From: Agapetus fuscipes
Lineage: Eukaryota; Arthropoda; Insecta; Trichoptera; Glossosomatidae
Assembly (NCBI GenBank): GCA_951799405.1
Contig: OX637334.1
Coordinates: forward strand, 4,216,001-4,280,000
Direction of reading: 5' to 3'
Length of the DNA: 64,000 nucleotides
Each line of letters begins with the position of its first letter. Within the stretch, counting starts at the first letter, position 1. A model generated the notes under the pieces. The model did no database searches and was not told the DNA's origin. It worked only from the letters and a program-made list of their open reading frames with translations. The position numbers and the translations under genes are program-made. Positions 18,549 through 28,487 of the stretch are shown in pieces.

Positions 18549-18700
18549 CAAAAGGTTCGTGAAGAGGAATACATTCACCAACCTATTTTGCCTGGCCAGA
18601 AACAGGTATTAACATATTCATTTAATTATTCATTATTTTAGTGAATTATTAATTAACAATTACCCAATGATATCTGTTCAACCAAGGCCAAAATTAAGAA
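18549..18700 (-). mobile_element. SINE-D fragment
   Basis: It shares GAAGAGGAAT.CATTCACCAACC and GCCTGGCCAGAAACAGG with 15878-15950. It is interrupted by about 50 bp of AT-rich sequence before ATATCTGTTCAACCAAGGCC. Confidence 0.6.
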
Positions 18701-18734
18701 GATAAACAGATAGATAGATAGATTTTTTAACACA

Positions 18735-18900
18735 CTTTTTAGTACATTACAGTCTCCTGCTATCCACTTCCAGCTGGTCTTTCTATCCTGACATACTTCT
18801 CTCAGTTCACTTTTTCATACATTTCTTTATTTTACATTCAATCTGTATATCCAATACCTTCACATCTAACAGCTAATTTGATAAATTCATTCATTTCTTG
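18735..18900 (-). pseudogene. LINE-H fragment, degenerate
   Basis: The sequence follows the minus-strand pattern of LINE-H (TATCCTGACATACTTCTCTC, TTTTTCATACATTTC, CTGTATATCC) but with many changes. It is older than the copies at 14790 and 45488. Confidence 0.6.
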
Positions 18901-18925
18901 TTTATGATTTCAATTTAACGAAGAA

Positions 18926-19065
18926 AATAAGTACTAGGATAATTTATTTTGTGAGGGATGTTTCTGTGTGAATCACACCTGAAGAGCCGTCTGCAAGCTT
19001 GGTCATCACTAGTAAGACCCGGTTGCTATAAGGCTGGATGAACCTTTGGTGAATGATTCCATTAT
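18926..19065 (-). mobile_element. SINE-C, tail half only
   Basis: It contains TAGGATAATTTATTTTGTGAG, GTGAATCACACCTGAAGAGCC and AGACCCGGTTGCTATAAGGC. The tRNA-like head is missing. Confidence 0.75.
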
Positions 19066-19697
19066 ACTATTTATTTAACTGAGCTATAAATTGAATTAAC
19101 ACATATGAATAACCCTAAAGATGGGAGGTAGGTACTGCTTCTCCCGAAACTGATGGTGTGCAAAATAAACTCAAAAATGTTTGTAAAAATTTTTAAGAAA
19201 TTGTTTTTTTTTTTTATTTATAAAAATGAACTTTCGCCAAGATACTGACGAAAATCTAGATAATCTGCGGAATTTTCATCTGATTTGAAAAAACATATTA
19301 GCATTTAAGATTCACAATTTATGCACTTATCTTCTTCTGAACTTAAATTATGAAGGTGGACTCTCTTGCAACTGAGCTTTCAACGAACCTAGCAAACAAT
19401 GCTTGTAGTGAATGCAGTAGACATGCAAGGATGACACGCAAGATTGACCGTCTGTCTCGGGCGTTAGACTGGACCTGTCAAACAAAATTTACGTTTAGTT
19501 TATGTTAAAAAAATGTATCAAAATTTATGTTTTACAAATAGTGAGACGAGAGATTAGATCTCGCCTCTAACACTATCCGTCCAATCTGCCTTGAGTAAAA
19601 CAGTCTAAAGCCCTGGGGGACGAGTAAATCAATTATTATAAGATATTTTAACCGATCAATTTATGCAAAGCTGTTAGGAATTTGTTTTTTTTTTTTG
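19066..19697. other. Unassigned AT-rich DNA
   Basis: A 0.6-kb stretch without recognisable frames or repeats. Confidence 0.45.
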
Positions 19698-19792
19698 TTT
19701 TCTGTAACCGTTACTGTAACTTTGTCACGAGTCCGCTAGGGAAGGTCGAAGCCTCTGTTGCATTGCTTTCATTTCTTTCCATCTTTGCACAC
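19698..19792 (-). pseudogene. LINE-H 3' tip
   Basis: The tail CTGTAACCGTTACTGTAAC is followed by TTTGTCACGAGTCCGCTAGG and GCCTCTGTTGCATTGC, the reversed 3' end of LINE-H. About 95 bp survive. Confidence 0.7.
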
Positions 19793-19927
19793 GCAACGCA
19801 ACGCAACTAAGCTAAACATATAGTCTAACTTCTTGCCGCGTTTTCCCCGAAGGAGCCGCATGTGGCGAGTTGAACCTATTTATTTTTACAGGTAAGGGGC
19901 TGGACTTACGCCAACCACTTCAGTTGA
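19793..19927 (-). mobile_element. SINE-B, tail half
   Basis: The tail CACGCAACGCAACGCAACTA is the reversed TGCGT-type tail repeat. It continues through TTCTTGCCGCGTTTTCCC and stops at CCAACCACTTCAGTTGA. Confidence 0.8.
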
Positions 19928-19980
19928 CACATAAACAGCGCTCACCAAATAAACCATCCTAATATTATTATTATTATTCC
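19928..19980 (+). mobile_element. SINE-C tail
   Basis: Only the end survives: CAGCGCTCACCAAATAAACC and CATCCTAATATTATTATTATT. Confidence 0.7.
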
Positions 19981-20378
19981 TACGGTCTTACTCTTCTTCT
20001 TTCATTTTATGAAAAAAAACATTCATATTCTCAATCAACAAATTAGATTAAATATCTAAACATGTGATCAAACACCAGTAGCAGCAGGTTGATCACTTAT
20101 CTATATAGCGGGGTTACACGGTAGATAATTGATAGACCTTTTTATCTACTCATTGATCTATTCTACATAGATTCGGACTCACGAATATCTGCTAGCAACC
20201 ACAGGCGATAACCAGTAGCCGAGAATGTATTTTCAATCCCAGCATTCAGTTGTCAAAGTAACGCCATTTTGATTTATTAACAAATACAAAATCTTCACTC
20301 CTATTTCACGTCTAGTGCGAGAATTGAAAGAAACATTTTTCAAAGGCACTTTTACTTACTTTAAGTGTAAATTGCATC
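19981..20378. other. Unassigned DNA
   Basis: No recognisable repeat or coding sequence in about 400 bp. Confidence 0.45.
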
Positions 20379-20608
20379 GGGGCTATTCTTAGACATTTTA
20401 GTCGTCGCGTCGGTTGAGCCCACTCTTTGACAAACTAATGGTGCCTGCAATGGAAGTTTCTTACCTACCGAATTTTGTAATATTTGTATGAAAACAAATC
20501 AGCTGTTCACTTGCGGCCATCTTTGATTGACAGGTCTTCACACGAATGCATCATTAGTTTGTCAAAGCGTGGGCTCGACCGACGACTTAAATGTCTAAGA
20601 ATAGCCCC
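20379..20608. mobile_element. Composite MITE-G carrying a MITE-E half
   Basis: The outer arms of about 60 bp start GGGGCTATTCTTAGACATTT and end in its complement. They include GTTTGTCAAAG and GGGCTC in reverse order on the right. The centre (about 20460-20545) is an incomplete MITE-E: TTCTTACCTACCGAATTTTG, GTTCACTTGCGGCCATC, GATTGACAGGTCTTCA. The same arrangement recurs at 36390-36598. Confidence 0.8.
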
Positions 20609-20712
20609 GTAAAAGAATTTAAATGTTTGATGGCTTTCTTTTTCTCAATCGAGTTACCTTCTGAATAAAATCCCCCTTCGCCACTGACACACACACACAT
20701 ACACAGCAAATA

Positions 20713-21063
20713 AACACGCATAGGCACTACGCAACGCAAATAAGCTACAAATATAGTGTAGTTTCCTGCCGCGTTATCCCCGAAGGGGTCGCATATAGCG
20801 AGTGGACCTATTTATTATTACAGGTAAGGGGGCCAGCCTTGCGCCAACCACTTCAGTGAAGTGGAGGTTTTCCAGCTCCCGAGGGGGGGGGGAGGCTGGT
20901 TCTCATTTATTGTGAAGTCTGAGTAAACCTTGCCGGTTTTATTTATTTAAGGTTTGAAACAAACACCGAAACGGGAAATCATTTCTGACACCCTCGGCGG
21001 GATTCGAACCCGAGCTCTCGGCATAGAATGCAAGCACTCTACCAACTGAGCTATCGACCGGAC
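20713..21063 (-). mobile_element. SINE-B copy, full length
   Basis: It runs from ACGCAACGCAAATAAGCTAC to GAGCTATCGACCGGACC, with the B-box complement GGGATTCGAACCC intact. It preserves the empty site corresponding to the BEL/Pao target (ATTATTACAGGTAAGG near 20811-20830). Confidence 0.9.
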
Positions 21064-21334
21064 CAGAATCACAAAAACACGCAGGCATGTGACTACCCAT
21101 CATGGCTTTGTGATGACTTAATAATATTTTTAATCTGTTAACTACTAAACTTACATAAAAACTAACTGAACGACTGAACTAAAATATAAGCTTTGGGCAA
21201 AATAAACTAGCTCCTATCATTTGATGTTTAAAAACCGTTTGAGCTGCTGCCTGTCAAAGACAGTCATGTAAACGTGCCATTCTTGAATGTGTAGCCATGC
21301 GCAGCGCATTTTATTTAAAAGAAAAATACGAGAC
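21064..21334. other. Unassigned DNA
   Basis: Nothing recognised. Confidence 0.4.
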
Positions 21335-21875
21335 ATATAAATACATAAATATTAGGATAACATATTTGAGTCGTATAAATGCAAACGCCGTCAACTCCTT
21401 ACGCGATGATTTTGAGAAAACTTGTAAAACGACAACACCATTATGAGATGACGGCGTTTGCACGAAATCATACTTTTTCAATTAAAATTACGAAGGATTA
21501 ATAATATCGCACACAGCAAATGATTTGTTACACTGCGCAGAGTCAAATTCAATCATTATCTCAAAAATCATAAAATGTGGAGATGACGGCGTTTGCAGTT
21601 ATACGGCTCATTTGGTGAGCTCTGTTTTTGTGTGAATTACATCTCAAGAGTCCTCGGCGAGCTTTGTCGTCGCTTTAGTATGTAGATACATAATATAGTA
21701 CCAATTCTCAACAAAATCAAGTTACTGCAAGGGCATTTGACACGGACTGATGATTCTTATAACCCATAGAATAATGTTATATTTTGAACATTATATTTTT
21801 TTTGTCCTCCGTCGTGAATCGATTCCACGACCTTTCAATTAAGAATCTGTGTTCACTAGACTATAGACCATTCAA
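21335..21875 (-). mobile_element. SINE-C copy split by MITE-L
   Basis: The left part is CATAAATATTAGGATAACATATTTG. After the MITE it resumes with CATTTGGTGAGCTCTG and TTTGTGTGAATTACATCTC, then a diverged B-box complement and GACTATAGACC near the right end. A CATATTTG/CATTTGG echo at the break may be a target duplication. Confidence 0.8.
21371..21606. mobile_element. MITE-L, 236 bp
   Basis: Left arm AGTCGTATAAATGCAAACGC continues as CGTCAACTCC. The right arm GGAGATGACGGCGTTTGCAG continues as TTATACGGCT, its imperfect complement. The arms extend about 50 bp with mismatches (TGATTTTGAGA against TCTCAAAAATCA). A third GATGACGGCGTTTGCA word lies inside at about 21454. Confidence 0.75.
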
Positions 21876-21884
21876 TTTGTACGT

Positions 21885-22115
21885 CATATAATGCAACCTT
21901 TTGCTGCAGCGTCCTTAAAAAAGTCGCATTTAGCGAGTGTAATCTTTTTATTTGTACAGGTAAAGAAACCAGCCTCAAGGAAACCACCCAAGTCGGTGTA
22001 TCTCTACTCTAGAGAGATATGGATCCTGTGTCTTGCAAAGGTTGAGTAAATATTGCTCGTACTATGATTTACATGAAAAAAAACACGGAAACATAAACAA
22101 TTTCTGCCAAATTGG
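21885..22115 (-). mobile_element. SINE-B, diverged
   Basis: Recognised by GCAACCTTTTGCTGCAG, TTTATTTGTACAGGTAAAG, CTTGCAAAGGTTGAGTAAA and AACACGGAAAC. The head is lost and the copy is among the most diverged. Confidence 0.6.
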
Positions 22116-22182
22116 GGAAAGTTGAATTTTAGCGTGATGGTTATTGTAAACATTTATTTAAAGATTGAAATTCGCATTCATT

Positions 22183-22498
22183 GACCGGTCCGTAGCTCAG
22201 TGGCAACACTGTGGACTCTGAATGGGAAGGTTGGGGATTCGAATCCCGGCGGAGCACAAAAAAATACCATTTATATTTTCAAATTTGCTCTTCGCTGGGT
22301 TAAAAAATGTATAAACCTTTACCAATGACCGGTCACCAAAGGTCCATCCAGCCTTACAGGAACTGGGTCTTGCTTGAGTATTGGCGCTTTGTAGCGACGA
22401 CCAAGCTCGTACACCTCTGCGGCACTACAACAAGTGTCATAGACCTCTAGAGTCTCTAGAATCTAGGGAGTCTCCCGCACAGGATTTCTTAAAAAAAA
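22183..22498 (+). mobile_element. SINE-C copy, full length, poly(A)-tailed subtype
   Basis: The head GACCGGTCCGTAGCTCAGTG and GGGGATTCGAATCCCGGC carry both pol III boxes. The body ends with TCTAGAGTCTCTAGAATCTA, CCCGCACAGGATTTC and an A-run. This end differs from the ATT-tailed subtype at 13547 and 51129, so SINE-C has two 3' subtypes. Confidence 0.9.
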
Positions 22499-22954
22499 AA
22501 AACATTGAATGATGTTTTTTACTCTTCCAATTCATAGCTATATCTCTAACACTGCCCCGATATTTTAATGCCAAAATGACATGCATGCATGCCCACTTGA
22601 AGACAAAATAAATATTTATTTTTATTTAATGACTTAATTTCGATTTATTTTAAAATTCCGTTTTGGGCACTTCACTTAAAAATAAATGCTTAAATAAAGT
22701 ACAAAAGCCTTCTGGATATGCGAGAATAAATAGAGCAATATAAAGTGCTCATATAAACGCTTAAATTAGACACCTACGGTGGTAAATGTTTCTAAAATTA
22801 CTTGCTCGTAAAAACGTTAATCCATTTTTAATGAAAATTGTTTTTTTGTTGTTAAAATTTCAGATATTTTTTCCATTATTTTGGAAGCTTTATTATTATT
22901 TTGGAAAAAAAATTTGTGAGGTTAAATCTGATGTTGAATTTGTACTTTCAACTG
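22499..22954. other. Unassigned AT-rich DNA
   Basis: A 104-codon frame exists here, but its low-complexity AT-rich composition (FFL/KK-rich) argues against a gene. Confidence 0.45.
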
Positions 22955-23065
22955 TATCAAGCCTCCATTCCGCTAGGGGTGGCCAGTACCTTTGCAACGC
23001 CAATTGGTTCTGGTCTCTCTTTCGTCACACTTCTTTCATTTTCCCAGCGTTCATAGTTCTCTTCA
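22955..23065 (-). pseudogene. LINE-H 3' end, diverged
   Basis: CCATTCCGCTAGGGGTGGCC is the reversed LINE-H stop region (GHP codons and following bases). TCACACTTCTTTCATTTTCC is further upstream in the element. No tail repeat remains. Confidence 0.65.
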
Positions 23066-23095
23066 CTTCATTTAAAAAAAGGATTTTCCTTAACT

Positions 23096-23210
23096 AATCG
23101 GTTGGTATGATGCTTGACCCTCATTTTGGAAAAGCTTCACTTTTGCCAATCCAATCCCGGTTTCAGGGAAAGGCAGCAGGAGTCGTAAGGTTTATGTTCT
23201 GTGAAGTTTG
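23096..23210 (+). mobile_element. LINE-A module, A' subtype
   Basis: The head ATCGGTTGGTATGATGC and core CACTTTTGCCAATCC then CCGGTTTCAGGGAAAGGCAG mark the A' subtype seen at 23885, 31112, 43324 and 46527. In LINE-A proper the core reads CACTTTGCCAATGTCACCCC. Confidence 0.7.
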
Positions 23211-23257
23211 TTGTTTGATCAGACAGGTAAGTATTGCAATATAAAAGAATAAAGTGT

Positions 23258-23506
23258 ATAGTATTAGTCTCAAATATATTTGACCATTGAAGATTCATGA
23301 TAAATGCACACCCACAAGCAGATACATGTTAGGTCGCGCTTAAAAAATGCTGCACTCGTACTTACAAAATAAAACCAAAACTTCAAATGAGCATAAGCCC
23401 TGCAACTTTTACAGAACTTACCTGAAACAGGAGTGACATTGGCAAAGTGAACCATTTTTACAGTATTGATGGCTAGCCTCATACCAACCTATAAGCCAAG
23501 GAAAAT
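23258..23506 (-). mobile_element. LINE-A 3' end
   Basis: It is near complete, from TATTTGACCATTGAAGATTC at the left to CCAACCTATAAGCCAAGGAA at the right. The tail repeat is lost. Confidence 0.8.
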
Positions 23507-23507
23507 G

Positions 23508-23562
23508 TGATATACACAAAAACAGCGCTCACCAAATATATCATCCAAATGTTATTATTATC
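23508..23562 (+). mobile_element. SINE-C tail
   Basis: ACAAAAACAGCGCTCACCAA and CATCCAAATGTTATTATTATC abut the LINE-A head. Confidence 0.65.
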
Positions 23563-23884
23563 GTGCATTTGCAATTTCAAAATATCATACAGTTAATTGC
23601 TGTAGACTGAGTTGGCAGAGGTCACCAGGTTCAAGGTTGGCTGACGGTTCAGCTGTACCGGTTCCCGGAGACTTGGAGAGATCCTGGGAGTCTCCAGGAG
23701 TGGAGGCTCAGCCCCATGTGGAGATGAATTACTGCCGACTGCGATATCATTATTCAGGGGAACATAAATTAACTTTATGGCGCTTAGCGTTTCCTATATA
23801 TCTCAGTGTATTTAGAATATGCTAGTGAACGAGTATCTCCATATATTTCTAGATATTTACTGATATTAAAGATTCATAAGTCCC
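23563..23884. other. Unassigned, partly GC-richer stretch
   Basis: Bases 23600-23720 are clearly richer in G and C than the surroundings (CCGGTTCCCGGAGACTTGG, CTGGGAGTCTCCAGGAGTGG). The short frame here has no recognisable domain. It could be the inside of an LTR or a gene scrap. Confidence 0.4.
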
Positions 23885-24205
23885 CCCATGGTATGAGGTT
23901 GATCCTTCATGATATGAAAACTTGGTTCACTTTTGTCAATGCCACCGCGGTTTCAGGGAAAGGCGGCTGGAGTTGCAAAGTTTATGTGAGGTTTGGAGAA
24001 TTTTGAATGTATTCGAGCAGTATAATAAGCGTGAATTTACATATCAATTCCTTGAAACCGGGGTGGCATTGACAAAAATGAAGCAAGTTTTAATAGCCTG
24101 AAGGGTCAGCCTCATACCATACGTGTATGTTTGTGGGCATGCATTTGATATGAGTTTTTAATGTTAATATATATTTGCAACTTAGATTATATATTATAGA
24201 TTTTA
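23885..24205. mobile_element. LINE-A/A' mosaic, inverted pieces
   Basis: Three pieces adjoin: a plus-strand A' head (23885-24000), a minus-strand A' head (24055-24119, ending CAGCCTCATACCAT) and a plus-strand LINE-A tip (24120-24205, ending TTGCAACTTAGATTATAT). One insertion into another, or an inversion, would explain it. Confidence 0.65.
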
Positions 24206-24224
24206 TACCTCGATTGAAGAATAT

Positions 24225-24510
24225 GATAATATTAGGACTATTTATTTGGTGAATGCTATTTTGTGTGAATCACACCTCAAGATCCCTCAGCAAGCTTGGT
24301 TGTCGCGGTAAAAACCGCCAATTCTTAAACAAGATTCAGTTGGTGTATGCCTGGATCTATGGTGACCGATATTTGGTAAAGGCAGATTTTTTTATTAACC
24401 CAGCAAAGAGCATATTTGAAAAATGAAATATTCTTTCGTGTTCCCCCGGGATTCGAACCCACTACTTCACGAGTTTGCAGTATTAACCCCTAGGTTACGG
24501 ACCGGACTGT
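24225..24510 (-). mobile_element. SINE-C copy, near full length
   Basis: From ATAATATTAGGACTATTTAT to GGGATTCGAACCCACTACTT and GGTTACGGACCGGACTG. Confidence 0.85.
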
Positions 24511-24788
24511 ATACGTTTGCTGTAAAAACGAGATTTAAAATAAACAGTAGCAGGGAATTCTAGCAAGGAAAAGGAATTCAATACGTAACATAGAGACTGC
24601 GATACTTCAGTTAGTAGAAACAAGTTCTTTACCAGTGCTTGGTTACTTTGAAACAAGGGCGGATACAGAAGGAGGCTCCAAATATCATAAAAGTAACTGA
24701 AAGTTGAAAAAACTAAGTCAAAATGATGATGGATGATTTATTTCCGGTGGCGCCGTTTAATGATCACAGACCATCTTAAGGGCGCCGT

Positions 24789-25200
24789 CTATAATCTATA
24801 ATCTATACTCTAAGTTCCAAGGATATATTCATTTAAAGCTCTCAGATGTATGCCCACAAACCAAGACGTGTAGTTTGCGCTTACAAATGCTGAATGTGTA
24901 CTTACAAATAAAATCCAAACCTCAAATGAACATAAGCCCCACAACTTTTGCCGACCTTCCCTGACACAGGGGTGACATTGGCAAAGTGAATAATTTTTTA
25001 CAGTATGGGTGGTCAGCCTCATACCAACCTATAAGTCAAGGAAAAGGAATAATAAATTACATTTAAATATAAAAAAGAACTAAACCTTAAAAAGAAATCT
25101 ATACAAAAAAAAGTCAAAAATTTCCTATGCAAAAAATGTAGCAAATTAATAAACCAACATTAGAAATCAACATTGCAGATAAGCCGCCACTTCTTCCGTG
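24789..25200 (-). pseudogene. LINE-A 3' end with UTR and last codons
   Basis: The tail CTATAATCTATAATCTATAC is at the left, then the full module, then about 120 bp of UTR (ATTACATTTAAATATAAAAA). The reversed end of the RT frame follows (TTGCAGATAAGCCGCCACTT). It is nearly the same as 44500-44930. Its right end abuts LINE-S. Confidence 0.9.
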
Positions 25201-25800
25201 GCCACTTGCGCCGTGCCTCTTCGAAAACAGCATTTTCTTAAGTCCTCTTCTGAAGGCAATGGTGGGCTGGTCAGAGCCAGAAGGTCGACAGGCAGCTTAT
25301 TCTAGGCAACTGGCCCGGCTACCCAAAAGCTCCTGTCCACAAAATTGGATGTATTTGCTTTTATTGGTTCTATGATCCTGTTAACAGCAGTAGAGGCAGA
25401 GCGCAGTGGTCACCTTGTAGCGACGTCAGCAGGACATAGTTCAGCGAGACATGGGGGTGCCGTACCCTTTGAGGCCTTGTGGACTGTGAGACATAGCTTG
25501 AACTCAACCCTCTCACGGACCCTCAGCCAGTGCAGCTCCCGTAGCAGCGGGGAGATGTGGCAGTATTTACCTTTTTTGTATATTATCCTGGCAGCAGCGT
25601 TGAAGGCCATCTGCACGCAATCAAAAAGTTCTGGGGTAGCCCTGTGTAGATAATATTGCAATAGTCGAGACGAGAGACAACTTGGGTAGCCACCAAGCTC
25701 TTTATGGCGTCTACAGACAAACATCTTCGGTGTCATCACGCTATTATCAAGAGGACAAAGCTCAATGGTGAGATAGCATCGAAAACGCTCGAAAAAATAA
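25200..25800 (-). pseudogene. LINE-S fragment (L2/CR1-like RT C-terminus)
   Basis: A 131-codon minus frame (25410-25805) includes CVQMAFNAAARIIYKKGKY, HISPLLRELHWLRVRERV, CLTVHKASKGTAPPCLAEL. This is the standard C-terminal pattern of L2/CR1-type LINE proteins (thumb-distal region, not catalytic). The continuation to 25200 keeps SFWVAG and LRKC-like residues in a shifted frame, so it is broken. RT and endonuclease are missing. A relative is at 57820-58760. Confidence 0.8.
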
Positions 25801-25904
25801 AACAACTTGTCAAGAAAAACCTTGTTTTTATTTTTACATTCTGAGTGTCAAATGTATCTTCACATGTCAATCCACAAACGTTTAAAATAAAAATAAAAAT
25901 GTTG

Positions 25905-26180
25905 CAAAATATAAGTAACATTAGAGATTCACATTACGAGTAGGTATATGCATTTTCACAAAACAGACATTTAAAAGTTCGCGCTTAAACATGCCGCATG
26001 TAGTCCTACAATATAAAAACCCGAATCTCAAATGAACATACACCCTGCAACTCCTGCCGACCTTCCCTGAAACAGGGGTGACATTGGCAAAGTGAACCAT
26101 TTTCTACAGCATGGGTGGTCAGACGCATACCAACCTATAAGTCAAGGAACATACACGACAAATTACATTTTTACAAGAGC
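25905..26180 (-). mobile_element. LINE-A 3' end
   Basis: From AACATTAGAGATTCACATTA to ACCAACCTATAAGTCAAGGA and ACACGACAAATTACATTTT, the start of the LINE-A UTR. The tail repeat is missing at the left. Confidence 0.8.
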
Positions 26181-26484
26181 TACGCCTTTGGCTAGAGCAT
26201 TTAAAAGACAATTTAATCGTAGAATAAATAATTGTTGTTTTGCAATAAGGATTCCTACTTAATGGTTTCGTGTTCTGAATTGTTTTTCAGCATTCCCCGT
26301 CCACATGCGCCTGCGCACAGTCACATAATAATTAGTACATTTAATTACACTAAATGCTTCTAGTATACATTACATGCTGAATTTATTCTGTACAAGTTTC
26401 TGTAGATGAATATTGTTTTTCGTAATAAAATATGGCCAACGCAAAAGCAATGCAACTAAGCTGCACATACATTGCAAATCCATC
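26181..26484. other. Unassigned DNA
   Basis: Nothing recognised. Confidence 0.4.
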
Positions 26485-26660
26485 CACATTCATTGCAAAG
26501 GTCAATCCAGCCTTACAGCAACTGGGTCTTGCTTGAGTATTGGCGATTTGTAGCGACGACCAAGCTCGTACACCTCTGCGGCACTACAAAAAGTGTCTTA
26601 GACCCCTTGAGTCTCTAGAATCTAGGGAGTCTCCCGCACAGGATTTCTTTAAAAAAATCC
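26485..26660 (+). mobile_element. SINE-C, 3' half, poly(A) subtype
   Basis: CAATCCAGCCTTACAGCAAC, CTGGGTCTTGCTTGAG and CTCTAGAATCTAGGGAGTCT are followed by TTTCTTTAAAAAAA. It has the same 3' subtype as 22183 and 58848. Confidence 0.8.
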
Positions 26661-26885
26661 CAAGTAGGTTGTCCTCGAAGAAGTCGTATGTGGCGTATGG
26701 AACATACTATTAACTATTAGTTTTGTTTTAAATCTATTCATTTATAATTAAAAATTAATGTAAATGGTACACGTTATTATGTCTGGTCACGTATTGCACC
26801 CTTCGCGTGACTAGGCTGAAGTTTTTTTTTTATTATTATTATATTAGCCGGTCTTACGCCAATCACTTCACTTGAAAAGAATATA
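26661..26885 (-). mobile_element. SINE-B scraps
   Basis: Two weak pieces, GTCCTCGAAGAAGTCGTATG and CCGGTCTTACGCCAATCACT, are separated by AT-rich DNA holding a T-run and TTATTATTATTATT. They could be one decayed SINE-B. Confidence 0.4.
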
Positions 26886-27384
26886 ACGAATTCTTCAGTT
26901 CTTCGTACACATTTTCCGTAGCAATGAAGATACCATAGATCGACTGGTTGTGATTGGTAGCTTGGAGTCAAAATCAGGAATAGGAAGATCCTTGATGGTG
27001 GAACTATCAAGTGAAAATAGCAGCAGGCACACCAGAAGTTGGAGCGTTGCAGGCAGCACAATCAAGAAAGAATTGGAAAAGTCTGATTTCTTCCACAAAG
27101 GTTACAGCCCTCAGCAATGTGGAATAAGACAAATAAAAATAATTTAAAAGTTTACAAATCCTTTGCGTATACTATTAGTTGATTAGTACATAACTATGAA
27201 TAAGCTGCAAAACTTTCTTACCGACATTTGTTAATCTTCACTTAGCAAAGGACAAATCTTTCCTGACAAACACTGTGCGAAAGTAATCACTTAAGATGCA
27301 CAACTGACTTTGAATAATCCTCAAGGAATTAATGTTGTAAATTCTAACGCTATTAGTTTTAGTATTAGTAATTCTAACGCTTAC
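26886..27384. other. Unassigned DNA
   Basis: A 65-codon frame at 26950-27147 (SLESKSGIGRSLMVELS) is of ordinary composition but matches no family I know. A direct echo ATTCTAACGCTATTAG/ATTCTAACGCTTACTAG lies at 27338-27385. Confidence 0.4.
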
Positions 27385-28020
27385 TAGTGTACAAGTACCT
27401 GGGAATATACATTGACCAACACTTACGATGGCCGATGGGAAACTCATGTTGAACAAGTCGTAAAGAGATGTAGAAACTAACGTTTCTATTCAGAATACTA
27501 AGAATTTTTTTGGATGAAAATACATTGATGACAGTATACTATGCACTGGGGCAGAGTGTTATGGAATATGGTATAATAGGCTGGGGAGGAATGTCGAAAA
27601 CATTGTTGAGTCCTCTAGAAAGAGTGCAGAGATCTGTTTTAAAGGTTATGAGATGGAAACCATTTAGATATTCAACAGAAAAACTATTTTCTGAAACGGG
27701 AGTACTTGATATAAGACAATTAAATATAAAGAGAATCATATTGCATTTATATCACAACACAGCCCCTTATCAACCCAACTACGTACTTGCACACAATACT
27801 AGGAACAGACAGCAACTTCGGCCTCCAGGATTGACAACAAGCTTTGCACAAAGATATTATTGCTTCCTGGCACCGAGGATATACAATCATGTTCTACCTA
27901 AAATAGAAAAATATATATCCAGAGAGGGTACAAATCTGGGAAGAATTGTGATAGAATGGCTGAAGAAAACTGGGAGACAGAAATCAACTTTCGCACTATT
28001 TAATATATATAAGTAGTCAA
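27385..28020 (+). pseudogene. LINE-T fragment, RT C-terminal region
   Basis: An open frame at 27510-28016 (168 aa) carries YALGQSVMEYGIIGWGG, LERVQRSVLKVM and KPFRYSTEKLF, the post-catalytic region of an insect LINE RT. Upstream, out of frame, YKYLGIYIDQHLRW-like codons at 27385-27425 precede a frameshift. Catalytic domains and endonuclease are missing, so the copy is 5'-truncated and dead. The C-terminus (STFALFNIYK) and following UTR appear to be the natural 3' end. Confidence 0.85.
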
Positions 28021-28178
28021 TCTAATTATACCCTTTGTTTTCTCTCTTGTGATTTGTTGAGATGCGGATTCCACTGTCTCAGAACAGATCACAGATCTAG
28101 TGAGACAGTGTAATTCCTTCATTACATTTGTTTTTTTTGAAGGAATAAATTTTATTTCATTTCATTTCATTTATTATG
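28021..28178 (+). repeat. LINE-T 3' UTR with hairpin and ATTTC tail
   Basis: CACTGTCTCA at 28072-28081 pairs perfectly with TGAGACAGTG at 28101-28110. The UTR ends in TTTTATTTCATTTCATTTCA, a pentanucleotide tail. A stem-loop just upstream of the tail is a known recognition device in some LINEs; that role here is inferred. Confidence 0.65.
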
Positions 28179-28179
28179 C

Positions 28180-28430
28180 TAGAGGTATTAAAAAATTCCA
28201 TTGAAGGGCTACAAATTAGCTCTTTTATTATCTTTGTATTTTCTATTGACTTTGTTTGTTTAACAGAATTTTGCATTATGTCTGATTGTCTAAGATAAAT
28301 GTAAAATAACAAAGAACTGATCATAGGCCCATGTTTTACACTCATATAAATGCATGAAGTAGTGTTCTTAAACGCTAGATGATCTCTGTCTAAAATATTT
28401 GGGTGCGAATTCGATGCAAAGAGTAAAACA
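28180..28430 (+). repeat. Satellite unit 0 (left of LINE-H)
   Basis: This diverged unit shares ATAAATGCATGAAG..GATGATCTCTGTC and AACAAAGAACTG order with the units at 29786-30360. It shows that the LINE-H copy at 28488 separates members of one tandem array. Confidence 0.55.
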
Positions 28431-28487
28431 ATATTATTCCAAAAAGCAGACATTAGTTCCATTAACTTATGCAAAATTGTCATAAAA

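Noticed and set aside
22183..22260. Apparent tRNA genes at SINE-B and SINE-C heads
   Set aside because: A and B boxes are present, but the cloverleaf is not complete, the sequence continues into a shared 200-bp body, and the same heads recur many times. They are SINE promoters, not tRNA genes.
26950..27147. Candidate host exon (SLESKSGIGRSLMVELS)
   Set aside because: It is short, lacks a recognisable domain, and overlaps two other open frames on the opposite strand. No splice-site support could be judged.
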